Shown here: positions 8,513 through 16,513 of the stretch, one piece after another
Layout: each line of letters opens with the position of its first letter
Numbering within the stretch: position 1 is the stretch's first letter
Origin: Alphaproteobacteria bacterium
GTDB lineage: Bacteria; Pseudomonadota; Alphaproteobacteria; Caulobacterales; Aquidulcibacteraceae
NCBI GenBank assembly: GCA_027485915.1
Contig: JAIXQA010000062.1
Coordinates: 1-33,862, forward strand
Direction of reading: 5' to 3'
Length of the DNA stretch: 33,862 bases
Made by a program: the position numbers and the translations under genes
Notes under the pieces: generated by a model
The model's input: only the letters and a program-made list of their open reading frames with translations
Databases searched by the model: none
Told to the model about the DNA's origin: nothing

Positions 8513-8524
8513 TGAGGACGAAAC

Positions 8525-9499
8525 ATGACCCAGGACGCAGCTAGCCCCGCGATACGCGCACAAGGCCGGATTTTCTCGAACATTACAGAGACAATCGGCG
8601 CAACGCCTTTGGTACGCCTAGACAAGATCGCTGCCAAGTATGGTGTGAAGGCAGAGCTTCTGGGTAAGCTCGAATTCTTCAATCCAATCGCTTCAGTGAA
8701 AGATCGTATCGGCGTATCCATGATCGAGGAATTGGAAAACCGGGGCATGATTAAGGAGGGCTCTGTCTTGGTGGAGCCGACCTCTGGCAATACCGGCATT
8801 GCTCTGGCCTTTGTGGCGGCCCAACGTGGCTATCGCCTGATCTTGGTCATGCCAGAAACCATGTCGCTGGAGCGACGGAAAATGCTGGCCTTCTTGGGTG
8901 CCGAACTGGTCCTTACGCCGGGTGCTGAAGGGATGAAGGGCGCGGTGGCGCGCGCCAAGCAATTGGTAGAAGAGACGCCAAATGCATTGATTCCCGGACA
9001 ATTTGTGAACCCAGCTAACCCAGCTGTCCACCGCCGAACCACAGCCGAGGAAATCTGGATCGATACAGAGGGCAAGGTGGACGCCTTTGTCGCTGGCGTT
9101 GGTACGGGCGGGACCATTACCGGGGTTGGCCAAGTTTTGAAGCAACGTCACCCCGGCATTCAAATCGTGGCCGTTGAGCCTGCAGGCAGCCCCGTCTTAT
9201 CCGGTGGCGCGCCCGGCCCGCACAAGATTCAGGGCATCGGCGCAGGCTTTGTTCCCGAAGTACTGGACCGGTCTGTAATTGATGAAGTTATCACTGTCAC
9301 CAATGAAGAGGCTTTTGACTTTAGCCGTGACCTCGCCCGGACAGAGGGTGTGCCTGGCGGGATTTCGACAGGGGCAAATTTGGCTGCTGCAATCAAACTG
9401 GGCCAACGCCCTGAATATGCAGGTAAGCGCATTGTCTTCATCGTTCCCAGCTTTGCCGAGCGCTATATTTCCTCGGCCTTGTTTGACGGGATCGGCTAA
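8525..9499 (+). CDS. cysK: Cysteine synthase A (O-acetylserine sulfhydrylase)
   Basis: CysK is a fold-type II PLP enzyme that makes L-cysteine from O-acetylserine and sulfide in the cytoplasm. Landmarks are [13 protein letters not shown], the PLP-binding Lys in [11 protein letters not shown], the substrate loop [13 protein letters not shown], the phosphate-binding loop [24 protein letters not shown], and [13 protein letters not shown] near the C-terminus. At 324 aa it lacks the extra C-terminal CBS domain of cystathionine beta-synthases, and its overall pattern fits CysK better than CysM. The ATG at 8525 has GAGGA 6 bases upstream. Two inverted repeats in the leader suggest regulation, plausibly by sulfur status. 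The AMP nucleosidase gene follows 90 bases later in the same direction. Confidence 0.94.
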   Translation: MTQDAASPAIRAQGRIFSNITETIGATPLVRLDKIAAKYGVKAELLGKLEFFNPIASVKDRIGVSMIEELENRGMIKEGSVLVEPTSGNTGIALAFVAAQRGYRLILVMPETMSLERRKMLAFLGAELVLTPGAEGMKGAVARAKQLVEETPNALIPGQFVNPANPAVHRRTTAEEIWIDTEGKVDAFVAGVGTGGTITGVGQVLKQRHPGIQIVAVEPAGSPVLSGGAPGPHKIQGIGAGFVPEVLDRSVIDEVITVTNEEAFDFSRDLARTEGVPGGISTGANLAAAIKLGQRPEYAGKRIVFIVPSFAERYISSALFDGIG

Positions 9500-9589
9500 A
9501 CCGGCTGGCGGTCCGCGACGTAGAATTGAGGTCGTGGGCCGCCCCTGTCACATTGTTGAGATTGACAAGCGGGCATCAAACAGCCAGAT

Positions 9590-11047
9590 GTGGCCATGTT
9601 TCCATGCAAATCTCCACAAGAAGCGATTGATAGGCTTCAAGACATCCACGCAGCTTCCGTTCAGGCCCTGCACGATGCCCTCGCCCGGTTTGTTCAAACC
9701 CGGGTCCCCCCGACACCAGAAGAGCGCGCTCGGTTTCGATATCCCGAAATTCGGGTGACCTATGCGCCCGATGGCCCACCACCCGTGTCCCAGCGCGCTT
9801 ATGCGAAGTTCAATGCGCCTGGCATTTATACAACCACAGTCACCCATCCAGAGCTGTTTACCGATTATCTGCTTGAGAATCTTGAGCCCTTGGTTGGTGA
9901 GTATGGTGCCACAGTAGAAGTCGGGCTGTCCGATGCCGAAATGCCTTATTCCTATGTTATCGATGGCGTAACCGACCTCGGCGTCGGCGATGTGCCGCCA
10001 CAGGAATTGGCGCGCTGGTTTCCAACCCCGCAACTAACCGCTGTCGGCGACGAAATTGTTGATGGTGAGTTTGAAATCCTGCAAGGCCAGCCCCGACCAC
10101 TTGCCTTGTACGACGGGTTGCGGGTGGATTACTCGTTGAAGCGGCTCACCCACTATTCCGGGACGGAATGGCGCTCGTTCCAGCCTTGGATCCTGTTCAC
10201 CAATTATGCGCGCTATGTCGACGAGTTTGTGCGTTGGGCGATTGATCAGATCCGCCAAGGCGGGCGCTATGATTCCTTGATCTGCTCTGGCGGGGTGACG
10301 ATTGACGCCTCCAATCTGGACGATGACCCAGAAGGGCGTGTCGCGGCCAGCCCATGGCGCAAGTATCAAATGCCAGCTTATCACCTCACGACCAAAGACG
10401 GCCAAGGCATTACCCTCGTAAATATCGGCGTGGGCCCCTCCAACGCCAAAAATATCACCGACCATTTGGCCGTCCTACGCCCACATTGCTGGTTGATGGT
10501 GGGCCATTGCGGTGGCCTGCGGCAGAGCCAACGCATTGGCGACTATGTTTTGGCCCACGCCTATTTACGCAAGGACGAAGTGCTCGATCGGATCTTACCC
10601 GCCGACGTTCCCATTCCGCCAATTGCCGAGGTGCAAATGTCGATTCAACAGGCCGCCATGGAAGTTACAGGCGAAAGCGGCGAAGCCTTAAAGCGTCGTC
10701 TCCGGACCGGCACGGTGGTAAGCTTCTCGGACCGGAACTGGGAGCTTTATTGGGGCCGCGAACGGCGCTTGATCAATATCTCGCGCTCTATCGGCGTCGA
10801 TATGGAAAGCTGCATGATTGCCGCCCAAGGTTTCCGCCATCGCGTGCCTTACGGCACCTTGCTGTGCGTCTCCGACAAGCCGCTACATGGCGAAATCAAA
10901 CTACCCGGTACTGCCAATATCTTCTATGAGCGCGCCATTGGGGAGCATTTGAAAATCGGTATCGCAGCGATTGAGAAGATGCGCCTCGATGGGGTAGTGC
11001 TGCACTCGCGCAAGCTGCGCAGTTTCGACGAGCCACCTTTCCGTTAA
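9590..11047 (+). CDS. amn: AMP nucleosidase
   Basis: Amn hydrolyses AMP to adenine and ribose 5-phosphate, controlling intracellular AMP. The 485-aa protein matches the length of the E. coli enzyme. The N-terminal half (about residues 1-190) is the AMP nucleosidase-specific domain (RFRYPEIRVTY, FNAPGIYTTTVTHPELF). The C-terminal half is a nucleoside phosphorylase-like fold: NIGVGPSNAKNITDHLAVLR, WLMVGHCGGLRQSQRIGDYV, and the purine/ribose site SIGVDMESCMIAAQGF followed by LLCVSDKPLHGEIK. The reading frame opens at GTG 9590, and ATG 9596 two codons later is equally possible; no clear ribosome binding site decides. It is followed by a strong terminator shared with the convergent RND permease gene. 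Confidence 0.95.
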   Translation: MAMFPCKSPQEAIDRLQDIHAASVQALHDALARFVQTRVPPTPEERARFRYPEIRVTYAPDGPPPVSQRAYAKFNAPGIYTTTVTHPELFTDYLLENLEPLVGEYGATVEVGLSDAEMPYSYVIDGVTDLGVGDVPPQELARWFPTPQLTAVGDEIVDGEFEILQGQPRPLALYDGLRVDYSLKRLTHYSGTEWRSFQPWILFTNYARYVDEFVRWAIDQIRQGGRYDSLICSGGVTIDASNLDDDPEGRVAASPWRKYQMPAYHLTTKDGQGITLVNIGVGPSNAKNITDHLAVLRPHCWLMVGHCGGLRQSQRIGDYVLAHAYLRKDEVLDRILPADVPIPPIAEVQMSIQQAAMEVTGESGEALKRRLRTGTVVSFSDRNWELYWGRERRLINISRSIGVDMESCMIAAQGFRHRVPYGTLLCVSDKPLHGEIKLPGTANIFYERAIGEHLKIGIAAIEKMRLDGVVLHSRKLRSFDEPPFR

Positions 11048-11066
11048 CGCGCGATGATCGGAACGA

Positions 11067-11095
11067 AAAAGGGGCCCCAAAACGGGGCCCCTTTT
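11067..11095. terminator. Bidirectional rho-independent terminator amn / RND permease
   Basis: Arms AAAAGGGGCCCC and GGGGCCCCTTTT form a perfect 12-bp stem around the loop AAAAC. With A-rich and T-rich flanks on the two sides it can terminate both convergent transcripts, amn on the plus strand and the efflux operon on the minus strand. Confidence 0.92.
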
Positions 11096-11116
11096 GTACT
11101 GTCGATTTGGTGCCGC

Positions 11117-14100
11117 CTATTCAGCAGCAGCTTGGCTGGCGCGCCGTTCAACTTCCTCTTTCAAAGCAATCGCCTTGTCTTCACTGGTGACGGTAGGCAC
11201 CTTGGAGAAGAAACGTTTCACCTTCTGATCCAGATCGTCGATCAATGTGTAAACCGCCGGCACGAAGATCAAGCTCAGAACGGTTGACAAAGTCAGACCA
11301 CCGATCACCGCAATCGCCATGCCATGACGGAACGCACCTGCGCCTGCAGTCGTTAAAGCCGCAGGTACCATGCCGGCGATCATCGCAATCGTGGTCATGA
11401 TGATAGGACGCGACCGCTTGCGAGCTGCGTCGATCAAGGCCTCGTGGCGGGGTACACCACGGTGCTGGGCTTCGATTACAAAGTCGACCAATAGGATTGA
11501 GTTCTTGATCACAATCCCGATCAGCATCAACAGACCAATCATCACCGGCAGGGAGAGTGGTTCTTTCACCAGACCCAGCGCGATAAAGGCACCTGCAGGG
11601 GCCAAGAGGATGACCGACAAAATGGTGATCGGATGCAAGAAGTCTTTAAACAACAGCACCAGCACACAATAGATCAATAAGATGCCGAGACCGATGGCAC
11701 TGCCAAACTGGCCAAACATGTCGCCTAATTCTTCCGCGTCACCATCTGGCTTCACTTTCACACCAGGGCCTGGGTTCTTATAGAAGTCTTCCTTCTGCAA
11801 TTCTTCCAAAGCAGGACCCAATTGCTTACCGGGAGCCAAGCCAGACGAAATCGTCACAACGCGCTGTCTATCTTCGCGCGTAATTCGAGCTTCGCCTCCA
11901 CCGAATTGAATGTCGGCTACGGCGCTTAAGGGTACAGTGTCACCCGAAGCCGTATTGACGCGCAAGGCACCGATCGCTTCGATATCAGCCCGGTTTTCGC
12001 GGGCTAAGCGCACCAAAATCGGAATCTGACGCTCACCGGCATTAAACTTGGCGAGGTTGAGCTCGATATCGCCGGTTGTCGCCAAGCGGGATGCCGTTGC
12101 GATTTCCGCAATAGAGACACCTAAGCGTGCCGCTTCTTCCTGCTTGGGCAGGATGTGAAGTTCAGGGCGAGTCAAGTCTGCCGAGGAACGTAGATCGACG
12201 GCCCAAGGTTTTTTCCGCATTTCACTCATGACCCGCTGCGTCGCAGCCGCAAGCGCATCTGGGTCGTCAGAGGTCAAATTGATCGACAGGCCGCCTGAGC
12301 CCCAACCACCCCCAAAGCGTGCACGGATACCTGGCACCGTACCCACTGACTTACGTAGTTCGCCTTCATAGGCCTGTTGCGAGATATCGCGGTCTTTGCG
12401 ATCGACCAAGGAGATGAAGTAGGTGGCACCGGTCAAGTCACCATTGACGCTTTGGACAACAGATTTTGTTTCGGGCCGATCCATGACGATACCAGCAACT
12501 TCGCGTGCACGGGCATCAGCTTCGTCTGGTGAAAGGCCCGGCGGCAAGTCGATGCGCATTTGCACAAAGCCTTGGTCAATTGTCGGCGTGAAGGTTTTTG
12601 GCGCTAGATTTAACATCGCGAGCGACAAGATCATGACCGAAACACCAACCGCAACCGTTTTCCAGCGATTGCGCAAGGCCATCTCAAGAAAGGCGATATA
12701 GCGCTTGCCCGCTTCCCCTTCATGCTCCGGGGGCGAGCGCGTGAGAATAAAGGCAGCCAACAACGGCGTTATGAGACGTGCGACCAAGAGCGAGAACAAC
12801 ACAGCCACCGCAACGGTCAGACCAAAGCTCTTGAAGAATTGCCCGACGATGCCGGTCATAAACGAAACCGGCGCAAACACGGCGACAATCGTCGCGGTGG
12901 TTGCAACCACCGCCAGACCAATTTCATCTGCTGCTTCTAGGGCAGCCGAATAAGGCGACTTACCCATCCGGATGTGGCGAATGATGTTTTCAATTTCCAC
13001 AATCGCGTCGTCGACCAAGATACCGGCCACCAGCGCGAGAGCCAAAAGCGTCACATCATTCAAGGTAAAGCCTAGAAGGCTCATGACCCAGAAGGTTGGA
13101 ATGGTCGACAAAGGTATGGCGATGGCCGCCAAGAAGGTCGCTCGCCCATCCTTGATGACAAAGGTCACAATGCCTAGAATTACGGTGCCAATTGACAACA
13201 AAACGGTTTTGGAAATGTGAACCCCGGTTGTCGTCTCAATGACCCAAGCCAAGCCAAGCAAACTGATGGCAATAATGGCTGCCGCAGCAATAACAGGTCG
13301 CCATCCGCCCAAGAAAACCGCAACCACCAAGGTTGCCAACAGGGCACCTTCGAACAAGGTCTCCATCGACATGTCGAAGCTTTCTTGGACATAGTCAGTT
13401 GGCGTGAACACGGGTTCAATGATCAGATTGGGATAGGCTTTACGCAATTCTTCGATCTTCAGCTTGACGGCCTCATAAGCCTTCAAGGAGCTGGCAGTCT
13501 TGGAGCGCAGGACTTGGAACATCACAACCGGTTGGTCGTTAAAGCGGCCAATGCCACGCAATTCGCTGGAACCGTCACGTACATCGGCGATGTCAGACAA
13601 ACGCACCACACGGCCACCGCTGAGAACGATCGGTGTTCTGCGAAGTTCTTCGACGGTCTTTGCGGAACCCAAAGCGCGGATGGTTTGTTCGCCTGCACCG
13701 GATTCTGATTTGCCGGCTGGCAAGTCAATATTCTGGCTGCGAAGCGCGCGACTGACTTGCGAGGCTGTCGCGCCAAAGGCGGTCAAGCGAGCAGGGTCCA
13801 AGTCAACGGTGATTTGTCGGCTGGCTCCGCCCCAACGTTCCACCCGACCGACGCCTTTTACCGCCAGTAATTGGCGGTTAAATTCACGGTCGATCAGCCA
13901 GGAGATATCTTCTGCCGGCATATCCGGACCACGCACGGAGTAGATCGCTAATGGCTCTTGATCGTTAAAGTCGATCCGCGCAACTTGGGGCTCATTGATC
14001 CCATCTGGGAGGTCAGAACGAATCTGCGATACTGCGGCGCGTGCGTCATCTACCGCCTTGGAAATATCGGTACCGATCTGCAATTCAACAAATGTCGTCG

Positions 14101-14368
14101 AACCGCCGGTGACCAAGGTCGTGGTCATTCTCTTGACGCCCTCGATCGAGGCCAATGCGCCTTCGACTTTGGTGGCAATCTGATTTTCCAGTTCGCTCGG
14201 CGCTGCACCCTGAAGACCTACCGAAACCGTAAAGGCTGGAAACTCAATATCCGGGTTTGAGTTGATCGGCAGCTTGAAGAACGCCCCAATGCCCATGATC
14301 GTGAGCATGAAGAACAAGAGGATCGGGGCAATTGGGTTTTTGATGGCCCAAGAAGATATATTGCGCAT
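11117..14368 (-). CDS. RND efflux permease (AcrB/HAE1 family) with an apparent extra transmembrane module
   Basis: This inner-membrane proton-driven drug/solute efflux pump forms a tripartite system with the neighbouring adaptor and outer-membrane factor. The N-terminus MRNISSWAIKNPIAPI and NSNPDIEFPAFTV, the proton-relay aspartates in AGILVDDAIVEIENI (D453/D454), and the Lys in LMLIGIVIKNSILLVDF are family landmarks. Two large periplasmic domains follow transmembrane helices 1 and 7 as usual. At 1083 aa it is longer than many relatives. Between VFLGGWR (about residue 357) and IKDGR (about 409) there is an insertion of about 52 residues with two hydrophobic stretches that looks like a tandem copy of the helix 2-3 region. 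The start ATG 14368 lies 11 bases after the adaptor stop, with AAGG upstream. It is third in a tetR-mfp-rnd operon. The substrate is unknown. Confidence 0.94.
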   Translation of the reverse strand: MRNISSWAIKNPIAPILLFFMLTIMGIGAFFKLPINSNPDIEFPAFTVSVGLQGAAPSELENQIATKVEGALASIEGVKRMTTTLVTGGSTTFVELQIGTDISKAVDDARAAVSQIRSDLPDGINEPQVARIDFNDQEPLAIYSVRGPDMPAEDISWLIDREFNRQLLAVKGVGRVERWGGASRQITVDLDPARLTAFGATASQVSRALRSQNIDLPAGKSESGAGEQTIRALGSAKTVEELRRTPIVLSGGRVVRLSDIADVRDGSSELRGIGRFNDQPVVMFQVLRSKTASSLKAYEAVKLKIEELRKAYPNLIIEPVFTPTDYVQESFDMSMETLFEGALLATLVVAVFLGGWRPVIAAAAIIAISLLGLAWVIETTTGVHISKTVLLSIGTVILGIVTFVIKDGRATFLAAIAIPLSTIPTFWVMSLLGFTLNDVTLLALALVAGILVDDAIVEIENIIRHIRMGKSPYSAALEAADEIGLAVVATTATIVAVFAPVSFMTGIVGQFFKSFGLTVAVAVLFSLLVARLITPLLAAFILTRSPPEHEGEAGKRYIAFLEMALRNRWKTVAVGVSVMILSLAMLNLAPKTFTPTIDQGFVQMRIDLPPGLSPDEADARAREVAGIVMDRPETKSVVQSVNGDLTGATYFISLVDRKDRDISQQAYEGELRKSVGTVPGIRARFGGGWGSGGLSINLTSDDPDALAAATQRVMSEMRKKPWAVDLRSSADLTRPELHILPKQEEAARLGVSIAEIATASRLATTGDIELNLAKFNAGERQIPILVRLARENRADIEAIGALRVNTASGDTVPLSAVADIQFGGGEARITREDRQRVVTISSGLAPGKQLGPALEELQKEDFYKNPGPGVKVKPDGDAEELGDMFGQFGSAIGLGILLIYCVLVLLFKDFLHPITILSVILLAPAGAFIALGLVKEPLSLPVMIGLLMLIGIVIKNSILLVDFVIEAQHRGVPRHEALIDAARKRSRPIIMTTIAMIAGMVPAALTTAGAGAFRHGMAIAVIGGLTLSTVLSLIFVPAVYTLIDDLDQKVKRFFSKVPTVTSEDKAIALKEEVERRASQAAAE

Positions 14369-14379
14369 AACGACTTACC

Positions 14380-15756
14380 TTATTTCTTGGGGGGAGTTGC
14401 AGGTTGAGCGGGAGCCACAGCTTTTGGCACCGACTTTATCGGGTTGATCTTTTCGCCTTCTGCCAAGAAGGCGGAACCAGCAGTGACCACCATTGAGCCA
14501 GCAGGCGGGCCGCTGACCAATTCAACCGATGACCCTTCACGGGCACCGAGCGTGACCTTAACTTTGGTAACTGTATTGTCATTGCGGAGCACAAAGACGG
14601 AAGCGCCTTCCCGGCCATAAACCAAAGAGGAAGCAGGAACCGCTGCGACCCCGCGAGGCTGCGAAGAGGCATTGCCGGTCAAGAACACGCCGGACTTCAC
14701 CGCAGGATTCGGGGCCAACGTGAAGCGGGCCAGACCTGTGCGACGTTGCGGATCAATTTGAGCGGGCAAACGCCGCAATGAGCCCGTCACCATCGAGCCG
14801 TCAGGTGCGGTGAATTCGGCCGCCATGCCGAGACTGAGACGGCTGATTTCTGACTCTGGCACTTCGGCGGCGACTTCAAGGGCATCATTGGCGACGATAA
14901 CAAACATAGGCTGGCCGGTGGAGCCCGCGATTTCACCCACATTGACCGAGCGCGAAATGACTTGGCCGCCAACAGGTGCGGTGATCAAGCCGTTGTTTTG
15001 GCGTGAGTTGGATTGCGCCTGTTGGGCGATCGCAACTTCAAGGTCAGCGCGGGCCGCGCCCACTCGGGCAGCAGCCTGAGCCACAGCTTGGCGACGGCCA
15101 TCGAGCAGCGCATTGATGTCACCCTTCTGCGTCCGCAAGCGCGCTTCGGCAGCGCGGGCGGCAGCGCGGCGGCCTTCTAATTGCTCGACCGACAAAGCAC
15201 CTTCACCCTTAATCGACAAAGCGCGCTGATATTCAGCCTCGGCCTGTTCATAGGCGATTTGCGCCGATGCTGTATCCAAGGCGGTTTCCCGCGGCCCGGT
15301 TTCAGCCCGGGTCAGATTTTGACGGGCGGCGGTGAGGCCAACTTCGGCTTCGGCTAAGGCGGTCCGAGCACGGCGGACCTGTGCGGCCAATAGCTCGCTG
15401 TCCGCATTGACCTGACGACCATCTAGCCGGGCTAAAGCCTGACCGGCGACGACACGGTCGCCGGCGTCAGCCATGATCTGGATGACACGAGCCCCAGACG
15501 ACGTCGGAAAGACCCGGGCTTCTTGCACGGCTTGAACTTGGCCTGCGACCACCAGGCGGCCAGTGAAGTTTTTGACTTCAACTGGGGCCACTGAAACAGC
15601 CTGCGGCATGCGGCCGCCCTCTTTCTTTTTGGCTTCAGTACCAGACTTCTTTTCGGCTTCAGCTTTTTTTGCATCGCCGGAATTACCGCACGCAGCCAAG
15701 CCCAGCGATGTAGCAAGGATAAGCGCCAAGGATACGGCTTGGATTTTACGCGTCAT
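14380..15756 (-). CDS. RND efflux periplasmic adaptor (HlyD/AcrA family lipoprotein)
   Basis: This membrane fusion protein links the RND permease to the outer membrane channel. The N-terminus has a signal sequence with the lipobox LAAC (Cys near residue 23 from ATG 15756), so it is a lipoprotein. A charged linker rich in Lys, Glu and Ala follows. The barrel-sandwich/lipoyl half-motif VFPTSSGARVIQIMADAGDRVVAGQALARLDG comes next, then a long alanine-rich coiled-coil hairpin (about residues 115-235), the second lipoyl half (GLITAPVGGQVISRSVNVGE), beta-barrel and membrane-proximal domains. The frame opens at TTG 15768, but ATG 15756 has GGAG 6 bases upstream and starts MTRKIQ, so 458 aa is preferred. 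It overlaps the end of tetR by 11 bases, which suggests translational coupling. Confidence 0.93.
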   Translation of the reverse strand: MTRKIQAVSLALILATSLGLAACGNSGDAKKAEAEKKSGTEAKKKEGGRMPQAVSVAPVEVKNFTGRLVVAGQVQAVQEARVFPTSSGARVIQIMADAGDRVVAGQALARLDGRQVNADSELLAAQVRRARTALAEAEVGLTAARQNLTRAETGPRETALDTASAQIAYEQAEAEYQRALSIKGEGALSVEQLEGRRAAARAAEARLRTQKGDINALLDGRRQAVAQAAARVGAARADLEVAIAQQAQSNSRQNNGLITAPVGGQVISRSVNVGEIAGSTGQPMFVIVANDALEVAAEVPESEISRLSLGMAAEFTAPDGSMVTGSLRRLPAQIDPQRRTGLARFTLAPNPAVKSGVFLTGNASSQPRGVAAVPASSLVYGREGASVFVLRNDNTVTKVKVTLGAREGSSVELVSGPPAGSMVVTAGSAFLAEGEKINPIKSVPKAVAPAQPATPPKK

Positions 15757-16417
15757 TAGAAGCTCCAATCGGCTTTTTTACCGAGTTTTTGGTAGGGGAG
15801 GGAATATGGATCGGGGTTGAAGCCGGATTGAGATAGCGCAGAACTAAGTTCTTCAGCGCTTGGGCGGCTTCTTCCGCGGTAAAGTCGTTCATAAAGGTCA
15901 TTCGCAGGCCGAGACCATCGGCCGCGGCCATCAGAACAGCGGAAGCTTCTGCAGGATCCAACGTGGGTTCTACATGGCCCAATTCTTGGCCGGCTCGCAA
16001 CAAAGCCGTGATTTCTGTACGAATTTTGGTCTCAGCTTCCCGCGCAACAGCGGCGAATTTGGGATTACGGACTGCTTCGGCCATCAATTCTGCCGCAAAG
16101 GCCGCGCGATTAGGCTCCGCATAGGCCTCAGCGAACTTCTCGCATAATTCCGAAAGCGCCAGCAGGAAGTTGTCGGATGCGCGCACTTCAGCGAAGGCCA
16201 AAGTTGCCGTGCGGCGCTCGTCATCGGCCATAGCGGCGATAATTGCCTCTTTCGAGGGGAAATAGCGATACAGACCACCTGGGCTTATACTCGCCTCGGT
16301 GCAAATCTGATCCATCGACGTTGCGTGAAACCCACGGCGCTCAAAGCAAGCTTGAGCTGCATCCAGGATCTCCCGACGTCTGATCTCAGCTTTCAACGGG
16401 TTGACGGTGCGCGACAT
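15746..16417 (-). CDS. TetR/AcrR family transcriptional regulator of the efflux operon
   Basis: This 223-aa repressor-type protein has a TetR N-terminal helix-turn-helix: RREILDAAQACFERRGFHAT, SMDQICTEASISPGGLYRYF and PSKEAIIAAMADDE (about residues 12-66), the canonical three-helix layout ending in the YRYFPSKE motif. The C-terminal helical half is a variable ligand-binding and dimerisation domain. It is the first gene of an operon with the adaptor and RND permease and faces the NodT-type gene. A 16-bp palindrome lies 17 bases upstream of its ATG, so autoregulation and control of the divergent outer membrane factor gene are likely. The inducer is presumably an efflux substrate; this is inferred from context. 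Confidence 0.92.
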   Translation of the reverse strand: MSRTVNPLKAEIRRREILDAAQACFERRGFHATSMDQICTEASISPGGLYRYFPSKEAIIAAMADDERRTATLAFAEVRASDNFLLALSELCEKFAEAYAEPNRAAFAAELMAEAVRNPKFAAVAREAETKIRTEITALLRAGQELGHVEPTLDPAEASAVLMAAADGLGLRMTFMNDFTAEEAAQALKNLVLRYLNPASTPIHIPSPTKNSVKKPIGASNDA

Positions 16418-16433
16418 AAGTCCTATTCCGATA

Positions 16434-16449
16434 GCGAACGTTCGTTCGC
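16434..16449. promoter_or_regulatory. Palindromic operator for the TetR regulator
   Basis: GCGAACG-TT-CGTTCGC is a perfect 7-2-7 palindrome, the size and style of TetR/AcrR operators. It lies between the divergent tetR and outer-membrane-factor genes, immediately downstream of the candidate tetR -10 element, where a bound repressor would block transcription start. Confidence 0.75.
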
Positions 16450-16476
16450 ATTATGCGGCCTTGCTCCCGAGGTCAA
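16450..16476 (-). promoter_or_regulatory. Candidate promoter of the tetR-mfp-rnd operon
   Basis: Read on the minus strand, TTGACC (16476-16471) is followed 15 bases later by CATAAT (16455-16450); shifting the -10 by one gives a 16-base spacer. The palindromic operator lies directly downstream of the -10. Confidence 0.5.
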
Positions 16477-16513
16477 GCGGTGGAGCGAAAAAACATCATT
16501 TTGTGGAGACAGC

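Noticed and set aside
11054-11287. A short plus-strand frame spanning the amn terminator
   Set aside because: It reads through a rho-independent terminator and into the antisense of the RND permease.
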